A stretch of 64,000 nt of DNA from Undibacterium umbellatum. Lineage in GTDB: Bacteria; Pseudomonadota; Gammaproteobacteria; Burkholderiales; Burkholderiaceae_D. The notes under the pieces were generated by a model. That model saw only the letters and a program-made list of their open reading frames with translations, did not search any database and was not told the origin of the DNA. The position numbers and the translations under genes were made by a program. Location of the stretch: NCBI RefSeq assembly GCF_014284125.1, contig NZ_JACOFX010000007.1:186001-250000 (forward strand), written 5' to 3'. Positions 52,997 to 61,196 of this stretch are shown in pieces (position 1 is the first letter of the stretch; each line of letters starts with the position of its first letter).

Positions 52997-53673
52997 TATT
53001 GGCCTCCAACAACACGGAAGTTGAAGTCAGTGTCTTTATTGTAAAGTGTCCAGTCATAATCCATGACGTAGTAAGCATCAGTACGACGGGCAACATATTG
53101 TGAATTTTTCACCAAAGATGTCGTCACGATTAACTCGTATTGAGGAGTACTGCCTTTTGCGTATTCCTGATTGACCCAGTTGGTGTAGTCATAAGCGCCT
53201 GTAAGGGCAAATGCACCCAGGACGGCATCTGTTTTGACCGGGATACCCAGGCCGTGTACTGCAGCAATGCCAGCACCAATCGCAGTCACGCTGGTGAAGC
53301 GTTTGTTTTGGTGACGGTCAGGGGAGAAACGCACCAGTTGTGTCTCAATATTCACAACCTGTGCCGTACCATCGTTGATTTTCCTGACGACTACGCCCTG
53401 ATTGACCAGGGAAGTAATGATCTGAGTATAGAAAGCCTGTGTGAACTGACTGTCTTTCTCTGGTGGCATGACGTACACCGGTGCGCCTATCTTGTCGGTT
53501 CCGAGTTTGATTTGCTCTGCTACATCTTTTGCGATGACGAGCCAGTGCGACGCCGCTTGCAATTTATTTTGCGTCGTCGTCGGAAAATTGCCTGCTAAGG
53601 GCGTTTCACTGTATGGAGTTGCACAACCTGCCAACAGCGCGGCTGCCAGGGCAATGGGAAGAAATTTCTTCAT
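52996..53673 (-). CDS. Lipoprotein paired with FlgO-type protein, unknown
   Basis: This 225-residue protein begins with a signal peptide and lipobox (AALLAGCATPYSE, Cys at residue 17). The body has SHWLVIAKDVAEQIKLG, VYVMPPEKDSQFTQAFYTQI, GVVVRKINDGTAQVVNIETQ and TSLVKNSQYVARRTDAYYVM. I do not recognise the family; the pattern of a secretin- or pore-like accessory lipoprotein is possible. It is cotranscribed with the FlgO-type gene (1-base overlap). An AGGTGAGC-like site (GGTGAG) precedes the ATG. The partner genes suggest an outer-membrane assembly factor of the cell surface. Confidence 0.75.
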   Translation of the reverse strand: MKKFLPIALAAALLAGCATPYSETPLAGNFPTTTQNKLQAASHWLVIAKDVAEQIKLGTDKIGAPVYVMPPEKDSQFTQAFYTQIITSLVNQGVVVRKINDGTAQVVNIETQLVRFSPDRHQNKRFTSVTAIGAGIAAVHGLGIPVKTDAVLGAFALTGAYDYTNWVNQEYAKGSTPQYELIVTTSLVKNSQYVARRTDAYYVMDYDWTLYNKDTDFNFRVVGGQ

Positions 53674-53840
53674 GAGCTCACCTTTTTTTAGGTCTTAGTC
53701 AGAGTTTTTGTTATCGAAAACGAAAATGGCAATAATTCAGTGTAAGAGAATACAACAAGTAGCGTCAGGCAACAAAGATTTTGCTTGCAGTCAGGCATTA
53801 ATTGGATTATTTCCACAGATAAAGCGGGATGAGGCAGCAT

Positions 53841-53865
53841 TACAACTAAAAGTTGTAGTTTTTTT
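53841..53865 (+). terminator. Possible plus-strand terminator in the fmt downstream gap
   Basis: TACAACT-AAA-AGTTGTA is followed by seven T on the plus strand, although the genes on both sides are on the minus strand. The stem is only 7 bases and AT-rich, so this is weak. Confidence 0.35.
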
Positions 53866-53881
53866 GCTTCAGTTTTCCCTG

Positions 53882-54838
53882 TTAACTGAAAAAATGTCCT
53901 TCTTGTAAAGCAAATCCTTGTAGGAAATCAGTTACTGAAAGTCGCTTGCCACCGGGTTTTTGCAATTCAGTCAAGCTGAGCGAGCCTCGACCACAGGCAA
54001 CAATAACACCTTGCTCCTGATTCGCCGATAGTATTTGACCAGGTTTATGGTTACCAGTTGTTTCAAGCGGTTTCGCACCCCAGATCTTAATGGTGGTATC
54101 CACGTATTGAGCATGAGCGCCTGGAAAGGGATTAAAAGCACGTATCTTTCTTGCTAATACCTCGGCAGGCAAGTTGAAATCCAGGCCAGCTTCTTCCTTA
54201 CTGATCTTGGACGCGTAGTTGACGCCAGCCTCAGGTTGTACGGTTGCCGGGATGCCTCCATCCCGCAACTGTTGCAAGGCAGCAACAATCATCGCGCCGC
54301 CCATGGCCGCAAGTTTGTCATGCAGGATGCCCGTCGTATCTGTATCTGCAATGGCAATACTTTGCTTGAGCAGCATGGGGCCGGTATCCAGGCCTTCTTC
54401 CATTTGCATGATGGTGATGCCGGTCTCTGTATCACCTGCCTCTATTGCTCGATGAATCGGGGCCGCGCCACGCCAGCGGGGTAAGAGCGAACCATGTATG
54501 TTTAAACAACCCAATCGCGGTATATTTAATACTGAGAGTGGCAGAATCAGGCCATAGGCAGCCACTACCATGACATCGTGTGGCGTACTGTTAAGCAAGT
54601 CATGTGCTTCTCTGGCAATGTCAGGATATTTGCCATCCAGACGCAGCGATATTGGCTGGGCGACAGGAATGCCGTGCTGCAGGGCAAATTGTTTGACTGC
54701 AGAGGCGTGCAGTTGCATGCCACGGCCAGCCGGGCGATCTGGCTGCGTCAGTACCAAAGGTACTTCAAAACCTGCCGCATGGATGGCTTGCAGAGCGGTA
54801 GCGGCGAATTCCGGGGTGCCGGCAAAGATGACGCGCAT
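53882..54838 (-). CDS. fmt: Methionyl-tRNA formyltransferase
   Basis: Fmt formylates initiator methionyl-tRNA using 10-formyltetrahydrofolate. The 318-residue protein has the N-terminal Rossmann-like start [13 protein letters not shown], the [16 protein letters not shown] motif holding the catalytic region, [12 protein letters not shown], and the C-terminal OB-like domain ([22 protein letters not shown]-type end). The start overlaps the def stop by one base (TAATG), the classical def-fmt order, so the two are cotranscribed. A complete gene with no oddity. Confidence 0.96.
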   Translation of the reverse strand: MRVIFAGTPEFAATALQAIHAAGFEVPLVLTQPDRPAGRGMQLHASAVKQFALQHGIPVAQPISLRLDGKYPDIAREAHDLLNSTPHDVMVVAAYGLILPLSVLNIPRLGCLNIHGSLLPRWRGAAPIHRAIEAGDTETGITIMQMEEGLDTGPMLLKQSIAIADTDTTGILHDKLAAMGGAMIVAALQQLRDGGIPATVQPEAGVNYASKISKEEAGLDFNLPAEVLARKIRAFNPFPGAHAQYVDTTIKIWGAKPLETTGNHKPGQILSANQEQGVIVACGRGSLSLTELQKPGGKRLSVTDFLQGFALQEGHFFS

Positions 54839-55362
54839 TAGCGTTCAGCCCGTCTGCGCTGCTCTTCACGTTCTTCTTTCAACATCTTGGTTTTGATGCG
54901 GTTACGCTTCATGGGTGACAGGTATTCGACAAATACCTTGCCCTTGAGGTGGTCCATTTCATGTTGTATGCAGACTGCCAGCAAGTCGGTTGCATGCAGT
55001 TCGAAAGGCTTGCCGTCGGCATCCAGGGCGCGTACCTTGACTTCGGCAGGACGTTCGACGCCATCATAAATGCCTGGCACGGACAAGCAGCCTTCGTCAT
55101 AAACTTTGCGTTCTTCACTGGCCCAGACAATTTCCGGGTTGATGAAAACTTGCAACTGGTCATTGGTTTCAGAGACATCTATCACCACCAGTTGTTCATG
55201 GACATCAACCTGAGATGCTGCCAGACCAACACCGGGGGCATCGTACATGGTTGCTGCCATATCGGCCACCAGGGTTTTCAGGCGTGCATCAAATTGTGTT
55301 ACCGGTTTTGCCACTTTATGGAGGCGCGCATCGGGGTAGCGCAGGATATTTAGTATCGTCAT
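54838..55362 (-). CDS. def: Peptide deformylase
   Basis: Def removes the formyl group from nascent proteins, working with Fmt on the same pathway. The 174-residue protein has all three motifs: GVGLAASQV (motif 1), EGCLSVPG (motif 2, with the metal-binding cysteine) and QHEMDHLKG (motif 3, with the two histidines and the catalytic glutamate). The frame has four extra codons, but [11 protein letters not shown] is the conserved start. It is divergent from the LysM gene. Confidence 0.96.
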   Translation of the reverse strand: MTILNILRYPDARLHKVAKPVTQFDARLKTLVADMAATMYDAPGVGLAASQVDVHEQLVVIDVSETNDQLQVFINPEIVWASEERKVYDEGCLSVPGIYDGVERPAEVKVRALDADGKPFELHATDLLAVCIQHEMDHLKGKVFVEYLSPMKRNRIKTKMLKEEREEQRRRAER

Positions 55363-55523
55363 AAGACTTTTCACAACAAGCTTTGATGCTTATTGCGCAG
55401 TTTTTCTTGCTAGTTCAAGGATTTATGGGCAGAATTTGATTCAATTTGGCAAGTTTTGCAAGATTGCGCCTGCCTGCGCGCCTTCACTTGCGGTATTGCA
55501 GTATTTTGCATCGGATAATATTC

Positions 55524-56621
55524 ATGAAAAAGTTTAGCACAATCGTCTCCATTCTCGCTGTCAGTCTTCCCCTGATTTCTACCGGGGCACTTGCTGCTGG
55601 TGGGCAGGCAACCACGGCACAGGCGCAAGCCGTTGCTAGTAAAACCAAGTGCGACTTCTTGCCAGAAGCCCCAGACAAGCACGTTGTTGTCAAAGGCGAT
55701 ACGCTTTGGGGGATTTCCAGCATGTTCTTGAAAAATCCTTGGTGCTGGCCTGTGGTCTGGGGCATGAATCAGGAAGATATCAAGAATCCGCATTGGATTT
55801 ATCCTGGTCAGATCGTCTATTTTGACCGCGTCAATGGCCGTTTGCGTCTTGGAAATCCGGGTGGTGTACCGACTGTCAAACTGACGCCACATTCGCGTGT
55901 ACAGGGCTTGGGCTCGAATGCCATTCCTGCTATCCCTGCTTCCATGATAGAACCTTTTTTGTCCCAGCCCTTGATTTTGGAAGACGATGACCTGGCCACA
56001 GCGCCGCGCATTATTGCCACCAAGGAAGGCCGGGTAAATCTGGGTGTGAATGAGCAAGCCTATGTAAGGGGTGAGCTTGAAGGTGGTACTTCCTTCCAGG
56101 TCTTCCGTCCGGGCGTGCCTTTGCGTGATCCCGAAACCAAGGCCGTGATTGCCTATGAGGCGGTGTACCTGGGTACAGTCAAGCTGTCACGCGAAGGTAA
56201 TGATGACAGTGACGTCCATACCTTCAATGTCGTCAAGTCCAAAGAAGAAATGGCGGTCGGCGACCGTTTGATGCCTATTCCACCGTCTCCTATCCTGAAT
56301 TATGTCCCCCATCCACCTGCTGAAGAAGTGGATGCCCGCGTTGTGGCGATTTATGGTGGCGTTGCTTCGGCTGGCCAAAACCAGATCATCAGTATCAATC
56401 GCGGCAAGAACGATGGTTTGAACCTTGGCACGGTATTGACGCTGTATAACTACGGCAGGGTGATACAGGATAAGACGGATGCCAACAAGTCCATCAAATT
56501 GCCAGATGAAGCGATTGGTGATTTGTTTATTTTCCGTACCTTCAACAATATTTCTTATGGCCTGATCATGCAGGTCAAAGATATTGTCAAAGTAGGTGAC
56601 GCAGCCAGATCGCCAAGATAA
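55524..56621 (+). CDS. Exported LysM-domain protein
   Basis: This 365-residue protein has a signal peptide (LISTGALAAGG, cleavage near residue 24) and one LysM domain at about 50-100: HVVVKGDTLWGISSMFLKNP, NPHWIYPGQIVYFDRVNG. The rest (about 120-365) is beta-rich with ALAGGT-like EQAYVRGELEGGTSFQVFR and GDRLMPIPP and ends in DAARSPR. LysM binds peptidoglycan, so the protein should sit in the periplasm or cell wall. The same gene often lies before dprA in Burkholderiales. The frame extends 26 codons upstream, but the signal peptide begins at MKKFSTIVSIL. Confidence 0.9.
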   Translation: MKKFSTIVSILAVSLPLISTGALAAGGQATTAQAQAVASKTKCDFLPEAPDKHVVVKGDTLWGISSMFLKNPWCWPVVWGMNQEDIKNPHWIYPGQIVYFDRVNGRLRLGNPGGVPTVKLTPHSRVQGLGSNAIPAIPASMIEPFLSQPLILEDDDLATAPRIIATKEGRVNLGVNEQAYVRGELEGGTSFQVFRPGVPLRDPETKAVIAYEAVYLGTVKLSREGNDDSDVHTFNVVKSKEEMAVGDRLMPIPPSPILNYVPHPPAEEVDARVVAIYGGVASAGQNQIISINRGKNDGLNLGTVLTLYNYGRVIQDKTDANKSIKLPDEAIGDLFIFRTFNNISYGLIMQVKDIVKVGDAARSPR

Positions 56622-56644
56622 GTTTGTTTGGTGACCGCTAGCTC

Positions 56645-57748
56645 GTGGAATCGCCTTTGGATTTGAGCGCCTGGCTGAGGCTGGAACAAACGCCAGGCGT
56701 GGGCAATGAGACGGCACGCCGCTTACTTTCAGTATTCGGCTTGCCGGAACAGATTTTTGCTGCCAGCCACGCTGCCTTGTGTGAAGTTGTTACACCCAGG
56801 CTGGCCAACGCCTTGCTGGCCATGCCAGCTAACTTCCAGCAACAAATAGATAAGACCCTGTCCTGGCAAGAGCAGCCAGGTAATGTCGTACTGACTTTGG
56901 CCGACGCTGCCTATCCGCGGTCCTTGCTGGAAATTCCAGATCCGCCCCTGATGCTGTATATCAAGGGCAGGCCCAGTTTGCTCGACGCCGCCACCGTGGC
57001 AGTCGTTGGCAGCAGGAATGCCACGGTACAAGGCATACGCAATGCAGAACAATTCTCTGAAGCACTGAGTTTTGCTGGCCTTTGCATCAGCTCAGGCCAG
57101 GCAGCGGGTATTGATACCGCTGCCCATCAGGGCGCTTTGCGTGGACCGGGCTCCACCATCGCCGTGATAGGTACTGGGGCGGACATTGTTTATCCGGCAC
57201 GCAATCGCAATTTGGCCCACTTGATTGCTGAAGGGGGTTGCATAGTGAGTGAGTATTCACTGGGAACGCCCGCACTGGCACCAAATTTCCCGCGTCGCAA
57301 CCGTATCATTTCCGGTTTAGCGAAGGGTGTACTGGTGGTGGAAGCGGCAGCGCAATCCGGTTCTCTGATCACCGCCCGCATGGCGGCCGAGCAGGGCAGG
57401 GAAGTCTTTGCCATTCCCGGCTCTATCCATTCTCCCTTGTCCAAAGGTTGCCATCAATTGATACGTCAGGGTGCCAAGCTGGTAGAGTCGGCGCAAGATA
57501 TTTTGGAAGAGCTACAGTTGCAGACGCATTTTGCGCAGACTTTGCCTCAGCCTGCATTTCAAACCGGCAAGACCGAGCCGTTTGTTTCCATCCTTTTGAA
57601 AGAAATCGACTTTGATCCTGTCCATATGGATATGCTGGCAAGCCGGACAGGAATAGATATTTCCAGCCTGACTGCAGAGTTACTAACGCTGGAATTGGGT
57701 GGGCAACTGGAAGCCTTGCCTGGCGGGTATTATCGGCGGCTTGCCTGA
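56645..57748 (+). CDS. dprA: DNA processing protein DprA
   Basis: DprA loads RecA on incoming single-stranded DNA in natural transformation. The 367-residue protein has an N-terminal helix-hairpin-helix-like part (WLRLEQTPGVGNETARRLL), a Rossmann fold with AVVGSRNATVQGIRNAE, ISSGQAAGIDTAAHQGAL and IGTGADIVYPARNRNL, and a C-terminal winged helix of the DML1 type (about 300-365). The start is GTG, chosen because the family N-terminus begins with the next residues; it lies 23 bases after the LysM stop. A complete gene; competence is plausible but not shown. Confidence 0.93.
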   Translation: MESPLDLSAWLRLEQTPGVGNETARRLLSVFGLPEQIFAASHAALCEVVTPRLANALLAMPANFQQQIDKTLSWQEQPGNVVLTLADAAYPRSLLEIPDPPLMLYIKGRPSLLDAATVAVVGSRNATVQGIRNAEQFSEALSFAGLCISSGQAAGIDTAAHQGALRGPGSTIAVIGTGADIVYPARNRNLAHLIAEGGCIVSEYSLGTPALAPNFPRRNRIISGLAKGVLVVEAAAQSGSLITARMAAEQGREVFAIPGSIHSPLSKGCHQLIRQGAKLVESAQDILEELQLQTHFAQTLPQPAFQTGKTEPFVSILLKEIDFDPVHMDMLASRTGIDISSLTAELLTLELGGQLEALPGGYYRRLA

Positions 57749-57812
57749 TTGTCATCAACGGCAAATCCTAAAGGGGCTTGTTTGAAATCGCTGCAAAGGC
57801 TACAGTAGCAGC

Positions 57813-58277
57813 ATGTTTGATATTCTTGTTTACCTCTACGAAACTTATTACCGTCCGGACGCCTGTCCTGACACGGTAGCCTTGACCAAAAAATTGTCCG
57901 CGGTTGGTTTTCCCGAGGATGAAATTAGCGAGGCACTTGATTGGCTGACAGGCCTGGCGATCAATACAGCTGAGCCGGTCGTAGCCGCACCAATTTCCCA
58001 GGGGTTCAGGATTTATGCAGAACAGGAAATTGCGGCACTCGGTACTCCAGCCCTTGGCTTTATCCAATATCTGGAATCTGCTGGCTTATTGAATGCTAAT
58101 CAGCGAGAAATCGTGATTGAAAGAGCCTTGGTTGTCAATGAGTCACCCCTGCCTCTGGATAAACTGCGCATTATTGTCTTGATGATGCTATGGAGCCAGG
58201 GGGCAGAGCCTGACATGCTCATGTTTGACGAATTATTGTTGTCAGATGACGACAACGTGACCAGGCTTTTGCATTAA
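57813..58277 (+). CDS. smg: Smg/DUF494 family protein
   Basis: This 154-residue protein matches the Smg (DUF494) family: [13 protein letters not shown] at the N-terminus, [20 protein letters not shown] and WLTGLA, then [20 protein letters not shown], and [20 protein letters not shown], ending in [10 protein letters not shown]. It always follows dprA and precedes a type IA topoisomerase in this order of bacteria. The function is not known. It may bind nucleic acid or assist the neighbouring enzymes. A real gene with normal codon use. Confidence 0.94.
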   Translation: MFDILVYLYETYYRPDACPDTVALTKKLSAVGFPEDEISEALDWLTGLAINTAEPVVAAPISQGFRIYAEQEIAALGTPALGFIQYLESAGLLNANQREIVIERALVVNESPLPLDKLRIIVLMMLWSQGAEPDMLMFDELLLSDDDNVTRLLH

Positions 58278-58444
58278 TCATTTCCTAAATGGAATTTTTA
58301 TGACGAAAATCGCGCATAGATTGCGGTTTTTCGTCTATCACGCTTATCATTCCCCGCAAATTTAGGTTAGTCTTACGCTTATTTTGCGAAATGTTGCCTA
58401 TTAGACATTGGCAATCACGCTTTACATTATTCGAGAATCCCGAA

Positions 58445-61075
58445 ATGACAAAAACGCTCATCATTGCCGAAAAACCCTCTGTCGCTAATGACATAGCGAA
58501 AGCTCTGGGTGGCTTCACCAAGCATGATGATTATTTTGAATCAGATAATTATGTACTGTCTTCAGCTGTCGGCCATTTGCTGGAAATTACCGTCCCTGAA
58601 GAATACGATGTCAAACGCGGCAAATGGAGTTTCACTCATTTGCCGATGATCCCGCCGCATTTTGCCCTGAACCCGATTGCCAAGACTGAGTCGCGCCTGA
58701 AGGTCTTAAACAAGCTGATCAAGCGCAAGGATGTCACCGGCCTGATTAACGCATGTGACGCGGGTCGCGAAGGTGAGTTGATTTTCCGTCTGATCGCCCA
58801 GCATGCCAAAGCCAAGCAGCCGGTCAGCCGCCTGTGGCTGCAATCCATGACTACCGGCGCGATACGCGATGGTTTCCAGAAATTGCGCAGTGATGCTGAA
58901 ATGATGCCTTTGGCTGATGCGGCCCGTTGCCGCTCAGAGGCAGACTGGTTGATCGGTATCAATGGCACCCGCGCGATGACAGCCTTCAATTCCAAGGAGG
59001 GCGGCTTTTACCTGACGACAGTGGGTCGTGTGCAGACGCCAACCTTGTCCATTGTGGTGGAGCGCGAAGAAAAGATCAAAAAATTCGTTTCCCGTGATTA
59101 TTGGGAAGTGAAGGCAGAATTTGTCTGCGCGGCCGGTATCTATGAAGGCCGCTGGCAAGATCACCAGTTCAAGAAAGACGAACACGACCCTGAGAAAAGG
59201 GCTGAGCGTCTGTGGAGCAAGGCGGCTGCAGAATCTGTCGTAGCCGCTTGCCGTAATCGCCAGGGCAATGTTACTGAAGAATCCAAACCCGCTACGCAAA
59301 TCGCGCCACCTCTGTTTGACTTGACCAGTTTGCAGCGCGAAGCGAATGCACGTTTTGGTTTTTCTGCCAAAAATACCCTGGGTCTGGCGCAGGCTTTGTA
59401 TGAAAAGCATAAGGTATTGACGTATCCGCGTACTGATTCCCGTCATTTGCCGGAAGATTATCTGCCAACGATAAAAGAAACCCTGGGCTCGATAGCAGAA
59501 ACCAATAATTACCATCAGTTTGCTTCGCAAATCCTGAAAAACAATTGGCTCAAACCAAACAAGCGTATTTTCGACAATACCAAAATCAGTGATCACTTTG
59601 CGATCATCCCGACTGGCCTGGCACCGAAAAATTTGTCCGAACCTGAACAAAAGCTGTATGACCTGGTCACGCGCCGCTTCCTGGCGGTGTTCTTCCCGTC
59701 AGCAGAATTCCAGGTGACTACCCGCATCACTGAAGTATCCGGCCATCAGTTCAAGACTGAAGGCAAAGTCATGACCAGCGCTGGCTGGCTGGCAATCTAT
59801 GGCAAGGACGCACTGGAAGAAAAGGTAGACGGCGAAAGCAAGGGCACTCTGGTTGCCGTTGCCAAAGGCGAAAAAGTCTTGACCGATCAGATTGCTGCGA
59901 ATGCATTGGTCACCAAACCACCTGCCCGTTATAGCGAGGCGACGCTGTTGTCCGCCATGGAAGGTGCCGGTAAACTGGTCGATGACGGTGACCTGCGTGA
60001 AGCCATGGCAGGCAAGGGCCTGGGCACACCAGCTACCCGTGCTGCCATCATCGAGGGTTTGCTGAACGAGAAATATCTGCTGCGAGAAGGCCGTGAAATG
60101 ATGCCGACCGCTAAAGCCTTCCAGTTGATGACCTTGTTGCGCGGTCTTGGGGTAGACGAATTGACCTCACCAGAACTGACTGGCGAGTGGGAATATAAAT
60201 TATCGCAAATGGAAAAAGGCAAGATCAGCCGTGAAGAATTCATGCGCGAAATTGCCCAGATGACCCAGATCATCGTCAAGCGTGCCAAAGAATACGATAA
60301 CGACACCATCCCTGGTGATTATGCGACCTTGCATACACCTTGCCCGCATTGTGGCGGTGTGGTCAAAGAGAATTACCGCCGTTTCGCCTGTACCAAGTGC
60401 GAATTTTCCATGAGCAAGACGCCAGGCAGCCGTCAGTTTGAAGTGGCTGAAGTAGAAGAATTGCTGACCAAGCGTGAAATCGGGCCGTTACAAGGCTTCC
60501 GTTCCAAGATGGGACGCCCGTTTGCAGCCATCCTGAAGATCGTCGCTGACGCTGATCATAATAACCTGAAGCTGGAATTTGACTTTGGCCAGAATCAGGA
60601 TGAAGGTGAAGATGGCGAGCCTGTCGATTTTTCTGAACAAACTTCACTGGGACCTTGTCCAAAATGCGGTAACGGCGTGTATGAGATGGGCCTGGCCTAT
60701 GTGTGCGAGAAAACCATGGCCAAACCCAAGGCTTGTGATTTCCGTAGCGGCCGCATCATCCTGCAACAAGAAATTCTGCCTGAGCAAATGGGCAAATTGT
60801 TGAATGACGGCAAGACAGACTTGTTGCCTGGCTTTATTTCGCAACGCACCCGCCGCCCATTCAAGGCTTTCCTGGTACGCGGCAAGGATGGCAAGGTCAG
60901 TTTTGAATTTGAAGAACGCAAGGCCAAAGCCCCGGCCGCAGGCAAATCCAAAGCCAAAGCTGATCCAGATGCAGAAGCCACGGTCGCTGTAGCAAGCACC
61001 AAGGCCAAGGCAACAACTGCCGCTAAAGCAGCACCTGCCAAAAAGCCCGTAGTCAGGAAAAAGAAGGCAGCCTGA
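58445..61075 (+). CDS. topB: DNA topoisomerase III (type IA)
   Basis: This enzyme passes single strands through breaks and decatenates DNA. The 876-residue protein has a TOPRIM domain (IIAEKPSVANDIAKALGG; acidic residues in NACDAGREGELIFR), the catalytic tyrosine Tyr327 in LTYPRTDSR, and the domain GKGLGTPATRAAIIEGL near residue 540. Two cysteine clusters follow: CPHC/CTKC and CPKC with a second pair (CEK, CDF). The last 70 residues are a Lys/Ala-rich tail (AKATTAAKAAPAKKPVVRKK), which may hold DNA. The frame has 18 codons upstream, but MTKTLIIAEKP is the family start. It follows smg by 167 bases. Confidence 0.94.
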   Translation: MTKTLIIAEKPSVANDIAKALGGFTKHDDYFESDNYVLSSAVGHLLEITVPEEYDVKRGKWSFTHLPMIPPHFALNPIAKTESRLKVLNKLIKRKDVTGLINACDAGREGELIFRLIAQHAKAKQPVSRLWLQSMTTGAIRDGFQKLRSDAEMMPLADAARCRSEADWLIGINGTRAMTAFNSKEGGFYLTTVGRVQTPTLSIVVEREEKIKKFVSRDYWEVKAEFVCAAGIYEGRWQDHQFKKDEHDPEKRAERLWSKAAAESVVAACRNRQGNVTEESKPATQIAPPLFDLTSLQREANARFGFSAKNTLGLAQALYEKHKVLTYPRTDSRHLPEDYLPTIKETLGSIAETNNYHQFASQILKNNWLKPNKRIFDNTKISDHFAIIPTGLAPKNLSEPEQKLYDLVTRRFLAVFFPSAEFQVTTRITEVSGHQFKTEGKVMTSAGWLAIYGKDALEEKVDGESKGTLVAVAKGEKVLTDQIAANALVTKPPARYSEATLLSAMEGAGKLVDDGDLREAMAGKGLGTPATRAAIIEGLLNEKYLLREGREMMPTAKAFQLMTLLRGLGVDELTSPELTGEWEYKLSQMEKGKISREEFMREIAQMTQIIVKRAKEYDNDTIPGDYATLHTPCPHCGGVVKENYRRFACTKCEFSMSKTPGSRQFEVAEVEELLTKREIGPLQGFRSKMGRPFAAILKIVADADHNNLKLEFDFGQNQDEGEDGEPVDFSEQTSLGPCPKCGNGVYEMGLAYVCEKTMAKPKACDFRSGRIILQQEILPEQMGKLLNDGKTDLLPGFISQRTRRPFKAFLVRGKDGKVSFEFEERKAKAPAAGKSKAKADPDAEATVAVASTKAKATTAAKAAPAKKPVVRKKKAA

Positions 61076-61196
61076 TAGTTTTTTTGCCACAAATCTTCAA
61101 AGAATAGATGCGGCGGGAAGGGATAACACCACTTTCCCTGCAAAGTAAGACTTTTTCGCGTATTGTTAAAGGGTGATTTTTTGATATAGGGTACAC

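Noticed and set aside
53708-53908. Small plus-strand frame near the end of fmt
   Set aside because: It overlaps the fmt stop, has no clear ribosome site and runs through a hairpin, so it is unlikely to be translated.
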